36,078 nt of DNA from RQOF01 sp964461135 (GCA_964461135.1 CAYWTB010000042.1:1-36078), one strand, 5' to 3'. Shown: positions 1-9,354, counted from the stretch's first letter. The notes: generated by a model from the letters alone, not told the origin. A program made the numbers and translations.

Positions 1-91
1 AAGGAGATTTCTGTCTTTATGATGAAACTTTTTATAAATGCTTAATTCACAAATTGGAGCTAAAGCCCAAATATATTGGATTCTTTAATCC

Positions 92-107
92 CCGGTCTAA
101 AGACCGG
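92..107. other. short perfect hairpin upstream of the epimerase gene
   Basis: The arms CCGGTC and GACCGG enclose the loop TAAA. No T-run follows on the + strand, so it is a poor intrinsic terminator. It could end a gene lying before the window or be a small operator-like palindrome. The rest of 1-190 shows no gene. Confidence 0.35.
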
Positions 108-190
108 TGCCATTTAATTTCTTTGGATATTACAACTTTGATACAATATATCGTTCTTTATGAATTAAACGGGTTAAAAGGTTCTGATAA

Positions 191-1258
191 ATGAAAATAA
201 AGACTATTGAAGCCTGGCCGGTCCATATGGCTCTTACTCAACCGTATACCATCGCCTATGAAACCGTGGAGAGCACCACGAATGTATTTCTTCGTGTTGA
301 AACCAATGTTGGGATAACCGGTTTTGGCTGTGCTGCCCCGGACCAGGCCATCACCGGGGAAACAGCTGACACGGTCCTGCAGGCGGTAACCGCTTTGGTA
401 ATACCGTCTATAAAAGGCAGCGATCCCCTGAGGATGGCTATGATTTTAGAAAAATTGAGAGAACCGCTGGCGTCACAGCCATCAGCTATGGCCATGGTTG
501 ATATGACGCTTCATGATATCCTGGGAAAAAGTGCGGGGCTGCCCCTGTGGAAGCTGCTGGGAGGATTCAGAGATCGCATTAAAACCAGTGTTACCATCGG
601 TATAATGCCGGAAAAAGAAACCGTGGAAATGGCACGCGACTGGAAATTGAAAGGATTCAGGAGCCTGAAAATCAAGGGAGGCCATAACGTTGCCGAGGAC
701 ATCCAGCGGGTTATAAAAGTTCGCGAAGCGGTGGGAAAGGAGATCGAATTACGTTTCGATGCCAATCAGGGATTTACAGTGGAGGAATCCCTGGAATTCG
801 TACGTCAGACCCGCACCGCGAGGCTGGAACTTATTGAACAACCAACTCCTAAAAATCAGCTGGATCTGTTGGGAAACGTTACCCGCGGCGTACCAATTCC
901 GGTTATGGCTGATGAAAGTCTTATGAATATTAAAGATGCATTTCGCCTGGCCCGCAATGATCTGGTGGATATGGTCAATGTAAAATTAATGAAGGTGGGT
1001 GGAATAGCCGAGGCAATGCACATTAATTCTATAGCCCGGGCGGCGGGGCTGGAGGTCATGGTGGGCTGTATGGATGAAGCCGCACTTTCCATAGCAGCGG
1101 GTCTTCATTTTGCCCTGGCAAAACCCAATGTGGCCTATGCCGATCTGGACGGCCATCTGGATCTCCTCAATGACCCTTCCGATGGTGCGGTGCTGCTGCG
1201 TAATGGGATTTTATATCCCACAACCAAACCGGGACTGGGATTTGAAATGAAGGATTGA
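191..1258 (+). CDS. enolase-superfamily dipeptide epimerase (L-Ala-D/L-Glu epimerase type)
   Basis: This is a 355-residue enolase-superfamily enzyme of the muconate-lactonizing subgroup. It has the N-terminal capping domain (about 1-125) and the barrel domain. Visible catalytic elements are K160-I-K162 (KxK base), metal ligands D190 (RFDANQ), E216 (LIEQP) and D241 (ADES), and the second-base region KLMKVGG at 265-271. A DLD motif at 318-320 (YADLDGH) matches the Asp-x-Asp that binds the dipeptide amino group in L-Ala-D/L-Glu epimerases, which is why I choose this specificity over muconate cycloisomerase or o-succinylbenzoate synthase. The likely role is epimerising murein-derived or other dipeptides in the cytoplasm for recycling. 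The ATG is preceded by AAGG about 9 nt upstream. No peptidase or transporter partner lies next to it; the following gene is a glycosyltransferase 270 bp away. The family is secure, but the exact dipeptide is unknown. Confidence 0.88.
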   Translation: MKIKTIEAWPVHMALTQPYTIAYETVESTTNVFLRVETNVGITGFGCAAPDQAITGETADTVLQAVTALVIPSIKGSDPLRMAMILEKLREPLASQPSAMAMVDMTLHDILGKSAGLPLWKLLGGFRDRIKTSVTIGIMPEKETVEMARDWKLKGFRSLKIKGGHNVAEDIQRVIKVREAVGKEIELRFDANQGFTVEESLEFVRQTRTARLELIEQPTPKNQLDLLGNVTRGVPIPVMADESLMNIKDAFRLARNDLVDMVNVKLMKVGGIAEAMHINSIARAAGLEVMVGCMDEAALSIAAGLHFALAKPNVAYADLDGHLDLLNDPSDGAVLLRNGILYPTTKPGLGFEMKD

Positions 1259-1307
1259 AAGTATTGCCTGCCGGTATACTCTTCTGATTCATTCCCCTTA
1301 CTCCATT

Positions 1308-1326
1308 CCGGTTTCAACCGGTTTTG
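1308..1326 (+). terminator. weak intrinsic-terminator-like hairpin after the epimerase gene
   Basis: CCGGTT pairs with AACCGG and is followed by TTTTG, about 50 nt after the epimerase stop codon. The stem is only 4-6 bp with a very small loop, so it may be inefficient. No gene is seen elsewhere in 1259-1528. Confidence 0.3.
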
Positions 1327-1528
1327 AAAGAATAGGATAACCTGATTATCCCCATGACATCATCGACTGCCAGGCAGTGCTGAGGAAACGGCTGTCCGCA
1401 GAACTCTGGTTGTTTTATAAATAGCTGATTAAACTGAAAATAGCTTGATTTCCCGGTTCAATTTTATTAGTAATATAGATGCATGAAAAATCCCTACATA
1501 GTTTAAATATAAAGCCTGGAGGATATTT

Positions 1529-2776
1529 ATGAAATTTAGCACTGCTTTACGCCAGCCAACCAGACGGCGGCTGGAGCGATTGGGAGAGGCGGATATTGTA
1601 GTGGGAATTCCCTCTTTTAACAACGATTCCACCATTTCTCACGTTATTAAAACAGTGGAACAGGGTCTGGCCTTGAATTATCCCGATCGCCGCTGTGTGG
1701 TTTTTGTGGCGGATGGCGGTTCGGTGGATGATTGCCGCGAAGCCAGTGATGAACTGGAGGCCAGCCCCTGGATAGAACGTATTATTTCTATTTATAGGGG
1801 ACTCCCCGGTAAAGGATCCGCAGTACGGGCTATCTTTGAAGCTGCTTATCTTCTGCAGGCCAGGGTCTGTCTGCTGTTCGATTCAGACCTGCGTTCCATA
1901 ACACCGGACTGGGTAAAATGTATGGCCGACGCCATTCTTTCCGATGGTGTGGATTTTGTTGCGCCCTATTACACTCGCTATAAATATGACGGTACCATCA
2001 CCAACAATATCGTCTATAACCTGACCAGAGCCCTCTATGGATACCGGGTAAGGCAGCCCATCGGGGGAGATTTTGCTTTTTCCCTGCCGCTGATAGAAAA
2101 ATATATTCCCAAACAGGAGTGGGACACTGATGTGGCCCGTTTTGGAATCGATATCTGGTTGACTACCATTGCCATGGTCAATAGGGTAGAGATTGCCCAG
2201 GCAAATCTGGGTGTTAAAATTCATGATGTAAAAGATCCGGCCGAAGCGCTGGGACCTATGTTCCGACAGGTAGTATCCACTCTGCTGTCCATGATGGAGG
2301 AACATGTGGCTATCTGGAAGGATGTTAAAGGCAGTAAAGCTGTTCCCATTGTTGGCCCTGCTCTCAAAATTGAACCCATACCATTTGAGATTAACATAGA
2401 AAAATTAGTCAATGATTTTAAAATCGGGTATAACAATTATAAGGAAATCTGGAAAAAGATTATTGCCGAAGATAACTGGAAAGTTATTGAATCACTGGCA
2501 TCAAAGGATGTGAAAGACTTTATTTTTAAAACGGAAGTGTGGGCCAGGATTCTGTATGACCTGGCAGCTGCGTTCCATCACTGGAAGGGGAACCGGCAGA
2601 TCATGCTGGGTCTGATGACCCCTCTTTATTTTGCCAGGGTGGCTTCTTTTGTAAACCGCACCAGGGATATGAACAACGAAGAAGCGGAAGAGGTGGTGGA
2701 AGAACAGGCAGAAGTGTTTGAACAGAGCAAGGAATACCTGATTAAAAGATGGGACATGGATGTTACTTATTCCTAA
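1529..2776 (+). CDS. GT-A glycosyltransferase, GpgS/mannosylglycerate-synthase-like (GT81/GT78)
   Basis: This 415-residue protein has a GT-A fold. The nucleotide-binding start is VVGIPSFNN at 24-32. GKG at 94-96 resembles the sugar-nucleotide loop, and D118-S-D120 (LFDSDL) is the metal-binding DxD. PIGGDFAF at 177-184, GIDIW at 206-210, and NLGVKIHD around 227-233 with H232 match the PLGGE, GID/GIE and NLGVREH signatures of glucosyl-3-phosphoglycerate synthase and the related mannosylglycerate synthase. A roughly 165-residue helical C-terminal region is longer than in GpgS and ends in an acidic stretch (EEAEEVVEEQ). The likely product is a glucosyl- or mannosylglycerate, or their phosphates, used as a compatible solute or lipid/polysaccharide primer. 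No phosphatase (GpgP) is adjacent, so either a single-step synthase or another acceptor is possible. The start is set by GGAGG a few bases upstream. The fold is secure; the acceptor is inferred. Confidence 0.78.
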   Translation: MKFSTALRQPTRRRLERLGEADIVVGIPSFNNDSTISHVIKTVEQGLALNYPDRRCVVFVADGGSVDDCREASDELEASPWIERIISIYRGLPGKGSAVRAIFEAAYLLQARVCLLFDSDLRSITPDWVKCMADAILSDGVDFVAPYYTRYKYDGTITNNIVYNLTRALYGYRVRQPIGGDFAFSLPLIEKYIPKQEWDTDVARFGIDIWLTTIAMVNRVEIAQANLGVKIHDVKDPAEALGPMFRQVVSTLLSMMEEHVAIWKDVKGSKAVPIVGPALKIEPIPFEINIEKLVNDFKIGYNNYKEIWKKIIAEDNWKVIESLASKDVKDFIFKTEVWARILYDLAAAFHHWKGNRQIMLGLMTPLYFARVASFVNRTRDMNNEEAEEVVEEQAEVFEQSKEYLIKRWDMDVTYS

Positions 2777-2808
2777 GAATAAATAATTTCTCCGGATAGC
2801 GTCACCGG

Positions 2809-3762
2809 TTATTGCTGTGTTTCCGGCGGCAAAGACTGATCCGCAGGTCGTTTGGTACCGGGCTTGCCTTCGCTCCTATTGTTATAAAACCGGGTGGTCG
2901 GATATGCAAAATCTATGTCATCGTTTTTTGCAAAGTCACGCAATATAGCTTCCCAGATTTCCTGATCGCTTCCCCGGCGCCGGCGGGGTGCAACCATATA
3001 CCGCATGGTGAGCATTATTCCGCTGTCCTTTACCGTGGTATAGACGGTGGGTGTAAGAGCAGTGTAAAAAACCATGTATTTCCTGCTGGCTTCCTTGATA
3101 CGCCTCTCTGCTTCCGTACTGAGGTGAAGTGCATAGGTATTGGCGATTTCCAGCATTATTTTTTTAGCTTTTTCCCAGTTGCTTTCGAATGTGATGAGTA
3201 CGGGAATTTCATGCCAGATGAACTGAAATCCCTGGCTGTAATTTGCCAGGGATTCGGAAAGTACCATGCTGTTAGGGATATGCATAATTCTTCCCGTGCT
3301 CTGCTCGGAGTCTACCCAGTTGCCGATCTCCATTAGGCTGAACTTGAATACCCGGATATCAATAACATCACCTTTGTGCACCCCAATCTGGATTCGGTCT
3401 CCTACGCTGAACGGTCGGCGCCAGATAATAAATATCCATCCGGCAAAGCTGGTGACCAAATCCTTCAGGGCAATAGCAAGCCCCGCTGTAATCAAACCCA
3501 GGAAAGTAGCCAGCGATTGGATACCCTCAAACCACACTCGTACAACCAGAAAAACGCCAATTATAACGGTAATATAAGTGGTGGTTTTCTGCCAGCGATA
3601 ACGGGTATGTACATCTTCCGTCCGCCGCCACACTATGCGCAGAATAACGGAGCGGATAACTACCAGAAACAGGATAATCACCAGGGAGGAAAATATTTTT
3701 ATCTGAGCATGTGTGGCTACTCCCGTTAAATCCTTAATCCATTGTGAAATATTTTCTGTCAT
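2809..3762 (-). CDS. MscS-family mechanosensitive ion channel (first of three)
   Basis: This 317-residue protein has membrane segments near residues 22-45 and 62-82. They are followed by the pore-lining TM3-like stretch (about 85-118: LATFLGLITAGLAIALKDLV and on). The cytoplasmic MscS beta domain begins at RRPFSVGDRIQIG (about 115-127), then GDVIDI and MHIPNSMVL (NS motif). The C-terminus is hydrophilic. It should open a low-selectivity pore under membrane tension to release solutes on osmotic down-shock. It lies about 25 bp downstream of the disrupted UPF0316 gene on the same strand and faces the glycosyltransferase gene convergently, with 32 bp between stop codons. It differs clearly from the two MscS proteins at 21052 and 22753, so it is not a recent duplicate of either. 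The family assignment is secure; the ion preference is unknown. Confidence 0.9.
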   Translation of the reverse strand: MTENISQWIKDLTGVATHAQIKIFSSLVIILFLVVIRSVILRIVWRRTEDVHTRYRWQKTTTYITVIIGVFLVVRVWFEGIQSLATFLGLITAGLAIALKDLVTSFAGWIFIIWRRPFSVGDRIQIGVHKGDVIDIRVFKFSLMEIGNWVDSEQSTGRIMHIPNSMVLSESLANYSQGFQFIWHEIPVLITFESNWEKAKKIMLEIANTYALHLSTEAERRIKEASRKYMVFYTALTPTVYTTVKDSGIMLTMRYMVAPRRRRGSDQEIWEAILRDFAKNDDIDFAYPTTRFYNNRSEGKPGTKRPADQSLPPETQQ

Positions 3763-3787
3763 GTTACCTGTTCACATTTTTTATTTT

Positions 3788-4383
3788 TTAAGAGTTGTAC
3801 CTTTCTTTTCCATTCCTGTCCAGCGACAAACCTAATACCCTGCGACAGGGAGCCGGTTCGGGGAAGATTCCTTCGCGCAGGAAACACACATCCTCCACCG
3901 AATAAAAAGTGCGGGGATTATATTTCTGCACCAGATTTACCACCTGTATTAAATTCTAGCGTTTGATAACCGTAAATATAGTCTTTATGGGTCCCTGAGA
4001 ACCATCCGCATCCACAATTGTTAAACCATAGCCGGCGTATCTCAGATATGTTATCAGTTCCGTTGCATCCTTACCGGTTATAAGGCGCAGAACTTCGTTT
4101 CCCAATGCCAGTTTGTGTTCCAGCCAGATTTCCACAAAATTGCCGGTGGCAAAACCGCCCGCATAAGCAAAGTCGCAGGCAAAATTATTTAAATTTTTAA
4201 ATATCTGCCCGATGGCCAGAAGCCAGATCATTATTTCGATAAAACCCAGCAAAGGGGCGATAAAACGGTGACCCTTTGCGGTATAAACGATCCTGAGTGT
4301 TCCGAATGAAACATCCATTACCCTTGCCAGAAAAATGAGCGAAGGTAAAATAATCCAGTGTCGAAAAAAGAGGTGGTCATCAT
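3788..4383 (-). pseudogene. disrupted DUF5698/DUF2179 membrane protein (UPF0316 family)
   Basis: The longest open part (3956-4318, 120 codons) begins MDVSFGTLRIVYTAKG and matches the membrane half of UPF0316 proteins, which are usually about 170-200 residues. The same frame continues past an in-frame TAG at 3956-3958 with recognisable DUF2179 sequence, including KYNPRTFYSVEDV and LREGIFP, to a TAA at 3788-3790. Upstream, the same frame encodes the missing N-terminal segment (HWIILPSLIFLARV) but has no ATG, GTG or TTG before a stop. A tandem ATG at 4378-4383 with AAGGA about 12 nt upstream is one frame off. Adding one T to the T6 run at 4354-4359 would join it. So two lesions are visible: a nonsense codon and a 5' frameshift. 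Sequencing error at the homopolymer, readthrough or amber reassignment are alternatives. UPF0316 proteins have no settled function. Confidence 0.8.
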
Positions 4384-4497
4384 AGAAGCGGAAAATCCTT
4401 ATATCGTTTTAATTATGATGAAGTCCCTTCTAATTCACATTGACTTTAATTTAAGCGACATTTTTTGGTATTAATGATTACATTTTCATCATAAAGA

Positions 4498-4511
4498 CCT
4501 GTAGACACAGG
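4498..4511 (-). terminator. possible weak terminator hairpin downstream of corA
   Basis: Read on the minus strand, CCTGT-GTCT-ACAGG is followed by TCTTT about 47 nt after the corA stop. The 5-bp stem is short, so this is only a candidate. Confidence 0.3.
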
Positions 4512-4557
4512 AAATCAGAGATATGAAACGATCTCCTATCACCGGTTGCCTTCATTT

Positions 4558-5673
4558 TCAGAGCCATTTCTTTTTCCTAAAATATGCGAACATGCAAAGG
4601 ACGATAATTGTTATAATCAACCATACCACCGGATAACCCCATTTCCAGCTTAGCTCAGGCATGAAGTTGAAATTCATCCCGTACACCCCTACAATAAAAG
4701 TGAGAGGAATAAAAATGGTAGCAATAATGGTGAGAACTTTCATGATTTCATTCATACGGTTACTTACACTGGAGAGATAAATATCCAGAATGCCGGAAAC
4801 CATGTCCCGGAAAGTTTCCACTGTATCCACAATTTGAATGGTGTGATCATACACATCTCGCAGATATGGTCTCATCTCATCGGACATCAGACTGTCTTCC
4901 TCCCGGGAAAGTTCGCTGAGTACCTCCCGCAGTGGCCAGATGGATTTTCTGAGAAAAATAAGTTCCCGCTTCATGAACTGAATTTCCTGAACCAGGCTGC
5001 TGCCCGTACTTTCAATGACTTTACCTTCCAGGTATTCGATTTTTTCACCCATGATCTCCAGAACTGCAAAGTAATGATCGATGATAACATCCATGATGGC
5101 ATAGGCCAGATAATCCGTACCATACTTGCGAAACCGGCTTTTGGGATTCTTGATCCGTTCACGTACCGGATCCAGCACGTCTCCTTCCCGTTCCTGAAAA
5201 GTAATAACATAGTTTTCTCCCAGGATCAGACTGATCTGTTCTGCCTGGATTTCTTCTTTGTGTTCGTCGTAAGACAGCATTTTGAAAACGATGAAAATAT
5301 AATCTTTATAAAATTCCACTTTGGGGCGCTGATCCGTGTGTAATATATCTTCCAGAACTAAAGGATGTATACCATACTCTTCACCTATTTTTTCCAGATT
5401 TTGAGTTTCATGAAGTCCGTAAATATTTAACCAGGTAACAGTAGGAAGATGCTTGAAGGGAAACGCTTCTTCGATGGCCGATAATTCCCGGAATTCCACG
5501 TTTTTATCATCATAATCAATTAGAAACATTTTTATATTCTCAACCACTTTTTCCCCGGTGTAAACTATGGATCCCGGAGGAAGCCCGGTTTTTCCGGACC
5601 GTTTTTTAACAAATTTCCGGATCATGCTTAACTTTTCCGGAAGATGCAGGGACCTATTCTTGCTGATTTTCAT
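4558..5673 (-). CDS. corA: CorA-family magnesium/cobalt transporter
   Basis: This 371-residue protein has the CorA layout. A large acidic cytoplasmic domain (about 45-300) is followed by the long stalk helix and two C-terminal membrane helices (about 310-330 and 347-365). The signature YGMN lies at 331-334, immediately after the first helix, and the tail is basic (FRKKKWL). It should form a homopentameric Mg2+/Co2+ channel in the inner membrane, gated by intracellular Mg2+. The N-terminal 40 residues are basic and somewhat longer than in minimal CorA. The start overlaps the end of the upstream BrkB-type gene by 20 bp, and GAGG lies just upstream of the ATG inside that gene, indicating co-transcription and probable translational coupling. 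Family assignment is secure; the metal preference (Mg2+, Co2+ or Zn2+ efflux) cannot be read from sequence alone. Confidence 0.93.
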   Translation of the reverse strand: MKISKNRSLHLPEKLSMIRKFVKKRSGKTGLPPGSIVYTGEKVVENIKMFLIDYDDKNVEFRELSAIEEAFPFKHLPTVTWLNIYGLHETQNLEKIGEEYGIHPLVLEDILHTDQRPKVEFYKDYIFIVFKMLSYDEHKEEIQAEQISLILGENYVITFQEREGDVLDPVRERIKNPKSRFRKYGTDYLAYAIMDVIIDHYFAVLEIMGEKIEYLEGKVIESTGSSLVQEIQFMKRELIFLRKSIWPLREVLSELSREEDSLMSDEMRPYLRDVYDHTIQIVDTVETFRDMVSGILDIYLSSVSNRMNEIMKVLTIIATIFIPLTFIVGVYGMNFNFMPELSWKWGYPVVWLIITIIVLCMFAYFRKKKWL

Positions 5674-6577
5674 ATTTCCTCACATGGTAAAGATTTCCGA
5701 TTTCCGCACCCAATATAAAAACAAATGAAGAGTAATATACCCACAGGGCCAGAACAACGATGAATAAATATGTTCCGTAGACCCTGGTAAGAAAAACGGC
5801 ATGGGTGATATAATAGCCGAACAATTCTTTAGCAATAGCCCATAGAAAGGCAGCCCAGAAAGCGCTTAACAGTACTACCCTGAAGGGTAGATGTTTAAAG
5901 GGAACCAGATAATAAATCAGAAAGAGCATCAGGAAAATTACCACAAACGAAAAACCGGATATCACATAAGAAACAAATGTTGTGATAAAATTATTAATGA
6001 AGGCCAGATATGGTATATTTATATTTGTCAGAATATGAACCGCAATGGTAAGAGCCGGAAAAATAGCCATGGAGGCCAGGAAAAAAACCACCACCACTAT
6101 AATCATGGTAAAATCTTTAAGCTTATTAACTACCATGTTGCTAGTCTCTTTAATTCCATAGATGATATGCAAAATAGTCCGCATGGAACCGAACAGCCCG
6201 CTGGCTGCAAAGAACAGACCGACTATGCCAATAGAACCGGAAACGGTTTTAAAAATACGGAATTCGTTTATCCGGTCTAATATGACCACCTTTATTTCAT
6301 CCGCCGTCTGGCTGTAAGGGATAATGGTATCAATAAAATTTTGGACAGGATTCATTATCCCGGGTTTCTCCAGCAAAACACCGATAATCGAAAAGACGAT
6401 TAACAGCATAGGCAGGATACAGGTAAACATAGAAAAGGAAAGACCGCCACTGAACAGAAAAATATTATGTTCATCAGCATTATGATAAAGCCCTTTAAGG
6501 TAATAAAGAAAAGATTCCTTAATCCTGTCCGGCTTTAGTTTTTTTAAAAACGAGGATATTTGAAGTCTAAATTTCAT
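5654..6577 (-). CDS. YihY/BrkB-family inner-membrane protein
   Basis: This 307-residue polytopic protein has about six hydrophobic segments (roughly 40-65, 100-130, 145-175, 185-220, 225-250 and 255-290). It carries family hallmarks: the N-terminal GGLSFSMFTCILPML, an EIKVVILDRI loop, PFKHLPFRVVLLSAFWAAFLW, and a C-terminal VYGTYLFIVVLALWVYYSSF followed by ILGAEIGN. The family was once misnamed ribonuclease BN; that activity belongs to a different protein, and the true role of YihY/BrkB is unresolved (envelope transport is suspected). No good Shine-Dalgarno precedes the ATG. It is the first gene of a two-gene unit with corA, whose start overlaps its end by 20 bp. That coupling suggests a role in ion or envelope homeostasis, which is inference. 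Confidence 0.88.
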   Translation of the reverse strand: MKFRLQISSFLKKLKPDRIKESFLYYLKGLYHNADEHNIFLFSGGLSFSMFTCILPMLLIVFSIIGVLLEKPGIMNPVQNFIDTIIPYSQTADEIKVVILDRINEFRIFKTVSGSIGIVGLFFAASGLFGSMRTILHIIYGIKETSNMVVNKLKDFTMIIVVVVFFLASMAIFPALTIAVHILTNINIPYLAFINNFITTFVSYVISGFSFVVIFLMLFLIYYLVPFKHLPFRVVLLSAFWAAFLWAIAKELFGYYITHAVFLTRVYGTYLFIVVLALWVYYSSFVFILGAEIGNLYHVRKYENQQE

Positions 6578-6805
6578 ATCAATTTTATTTGATCATTAAT
6601 ATAATATCTTCAATCCGGTAATTAAAGCCAACACTGCTTTCACAGGGCCATGATGTTCCCGTAATTTCTGCTTTGTCAAGCGGATGTTCTTACCGGCCAT
6701 AACAGCACCGCGATATACTGAATCCCAGCTGGAGACCGGACTTCTGCTCTTTGAATAATCACCATATACCCGTGCCGGGTTTAATAAACTATTTTATAAT
6801 TTCAG

Positions 6806-9346
6806 TTAAAGGATCTCCGGCTTTTTCATAACAATGGGAATCGGTTTCGACTTCCAGATATCCCTGAGATATTCCTGTATGGTTCTGTCGCTGGAAAATT
6901 TTCCCATATTGGCCACATTCAAAATAGACATTTTCGTCCAGTTAAAAGTATCCCGGTAAATCCGGTTAACCTTTTCCTGGCATGCGATATACGCCTGGTA
7001 ATCTGCCAGGACCATATAATAATCCCCCTTATTCAGAAGCGCATCAACAATCGGTCTGAAAAGGTCAGGCTGATTCGGATAGAAAAATCCCTCTGCGATC
7101 ATGTCAATGACCTGCTTTAGTTCCCTGTTTTTTTCGTAATAATATCCGGGATTGTATCCGGAATCACGCATTTTCTGAATTTTTTCCGCTGTCAGGCCGA
7201 AAATAAAGATGTTTTCGTCTCCTACTTCCTCTCTTATTTCAATATTTGCACCATCCAGTGTGCCCACCGTTATAGCCCCGTTCAGGGCAAATTTCATATT
7301 TCCTGTTCCCGAAGCTTCCATTCCGGCTGTGGAGATCTGTTCGGACAAATCGGCTGCCGGAATAATGAGTTGTGCTGATGATACAGAGTAGTTGGGGAAA
7401 AAAACAACCTTCAGTTTATTACCCACGGTTTTATCATTATTGACGATGTCCGCAATAGAATTGATAAGTTTGATGATCAGTTTGGCCATCTGGTAGGATG
7501 GTGCGGCTTTTCCTCCAAAAATTGCCGTCCGGGGAATAAAATCAGTTTCCGGTTGGGATTTAATCCGGTTATAAAGAGTAATAACATGGAGAGCATTCAG
7601 GAGTTGTCTTTTATATTCATGGATACGTTTAACCTGTACGTCAAATATGGAAAACAGATTTAAGTCTATATCATAGAATTTCTTTAAGCATATTGACAAT
7701 TTTTCTTTATTGTGTCTTTTCACTGCCTGCCAGTGTTTCTGAAATTCCCGGTTTTCCGCCAGGGATTCCAGTTTCTTCAACTGATACAGATCGGTAGTCC
7801 ATCCGTCCCCGATGTGTTGGGTGATAAGAGTGGAAAGAGCCGGGTTACTCAGCATCAGCCAGCGGCGCTGAGTGATACCGTTGGTCTTATTGTTAAATTT
7901 TTCCGGGAAGACGTCGTTAAATTCCTTGAATACCTGTGTTTTCAGAATTCTGGTATGTAATTCGGCTACCCCGTTTACCGAATGACTTCCCACAATTGCC
8001 AGATTGGCCATCCGAATCTTTTTTTCTTCCCCTTCCTCTATGAGTGATAGTTTTTGCAGCTTGTCAAGATCTCCCGGGTAGATGGACTTCACCTTTTCCA
8101 GCCAGTGGCGGTTGATTTCAAAAATGATTTGCAGATGCCGGGGGAGAAGTTTTTGCATTAGTGACACGCGCCATTTTTCCAGAGCTTCAGGCAGGATGGT
8201 ATGATTGGTATATCCCAAGGTATTGACGGTGATGTCCCATGCTTCATCCCAGGACAGCTTTTCGTTATCCATTAGAATACGCATAAGTTCGGGAATGGAC
8301 AGGACGGGGTGGGTATCATTGAGCTGAATGGCTACTTTTTTCGGAAATAACTTAAAATTGTCCGAATGGGTTTTCTTGTAACGGCGTATGATATCCTGTA
8401 AAGAAGCGGAAACCATGAAATATTCCTGTTTCAGTCGTAATTCACGGCCCGCGTAGAAATCATCACGGGGATACAATACTTTGGAAATAGTCTCGGAATA
8501 GATTTTATCCTGAACGGCCCGGCCATAATCCCCGGTATTGAAAAATTCAAGATCAAACTCCCTGGAAGGTTTTGCTGACCACAGCCTGAGATTGTTAACC
8601 GTGTTGTTATTATAGCCCGGAATCGGAGTATCATAGGCCATGGCAACTATATTTTCGGTGTTTATCCAGTCATACTGCAATTCTCCATTGCCATCCCGGG
8701 TTTCCTGAACATGCCCGTAGAAATTGATGAGATAAATGTATTCCGGGCGCTCAATTTCCCAGGGATTTCCGTATCGTAACCAGTGGTCTGGTGATTCCAT
8801 CTGATAGCCATTCTGGATTTTCTGATAAAAGATTCCATATTCGTAGCGGATTCCGTAACCATAAGCGGGAAGCTCTAGGGTTGCCATTGAATCCAGAAAA
8901 CAGGCTGCCAGCCTGCCCAGGCCGCCGTTTCCCAGAGCCGCATCGGATTCCATTTGTCCCAGCTCATCCAGGTTGTATCCCAATTCCCGCATGGCATCTT
9001 TAACCGGGTGATATAAATCCAGATTGGTCAGGGCATCCCCCAGCATCCGACCGATCAGGTATTCCATGGATAAATAGTAAATACGCTTGGCTCCTTTTTT
9101 ATAATAAGTCTGCTGGGTTTCTATCCATCTTTCAATCAGACGGTCCCGCACCGTCAATGCCAGGCTTTTAAAAAAATCTCTCTGAGTGGCGGAATATTCG
9201 TCCTTCGCCAGGGAGAATTCCAGATGATCAACAAAAGAGAGCTGTAGAGACCGCACATCGCGGCCCCGAAACTCATTGGTGGAAGGAGATAAATGCAAAT
9301 TTGCGGGGCTCGCCTTCCTGTTATTTTTTGATTTTTTAGTAGCCAC
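6806..9346 (-). CDS. glgP: glycogen/maltodextrin phosphorylase
   Basis: This is a GT35 alpha-glucan phosphorylase that releases glucose-1-phosphate from glycogen or maltodextrin. I choose the GTG start at 9346, giving 846 residues, because AAAGGAG lies 8 nt upstream; an ATG at 9367 (853 residues) is also open but places that ribosome site inside the coding region. In 853-residue numbering, the N-terminal half has YYLSMEYLIGR, NGGLGRLAACFLDS and QLNDTHPVLSIPELMR. The PLP-binding signature EASGTGNMKFALNG carries the Schiff-base lysine at about K692, followed by GTLDGANIEI. Length and motifs match the standard enzyme with no truncation. It stands apart from other glycogen genes, as no glgA, glgB or glgC lies in the window. 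It is 228 bp downstream of the BrkB-type gene's start, on the same strand. Confidence 0.96.
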   Translation of the reverse strand: MATKKSKNNRKASPANLHLSPSTNEFRGRDVRSLQLSFVDHLEFSLAKDEYSATQRDFFKSLALTVRDRLIERWIETQQTYYKKGAKRIYYLSMEYLIGRMLGDALTNLDLYHPVKDAMRELGYNLDELGQMESDAALGNGGLGRLAACFLDSMATLELPAYGYGIRYEYGIFYQKIQNGYQMESPDHWLRYGNPWEIERPEYIYLINFYGHVQETRDGNGELQYDWINTENIVAMAYDTPIPGYNNNTVNNLRLWSAKPSREFDLEFFNTGDYGRAVQDKIYSETISKVLYPRDDFYAGRELRLKQEYFMVSASLQDIIRRYKKTHSDNFKLFPKKVAIQLNDTHPVLSIPELMRILMDNEKLSWDEAWDITVNTLGYTNHTILPEALEKWRVSLMQKLLPRHLQIIFEINRHWLEKVKSIYPGDLDKLQKLSLIEEGEEKKIRMANLAIVGSHSVNGVAELHTRILKTQVFKEFNDVFPEKFNNKTNGITQRRWLMLSNPALSTLITQHIGDGWTTDLYQLKKLESLAENREFQKHWQAVKRHNKEKLSICLKKFYDIDLNLFSIFDVQVKRIHEYKRQLLNALHVITLYNRIKSQPETDFIPRTAIFGGKAAPSYQMAKLIIKLINSIADIVNNDKTVGNKLKVVFFPNYSVSSAQLIIPAADLSEQISTAGMEASGTGNMKFALNGAITVGTLDGANIEIREEVGDENIFIFGLTAEKIQKMRDSGYNPGYYYEKNRELKQVIDMIAEGFFYPNQPDLFRPIVDALLNKGDYYMVLADYQAYIACQEKVNRIYRDTFNWTKMSILNVANMGKFSSDRTIQEYLRDIWKSKPIPIVMKKPEIL

Positions 9347-9354
9347 GTTTCCAT

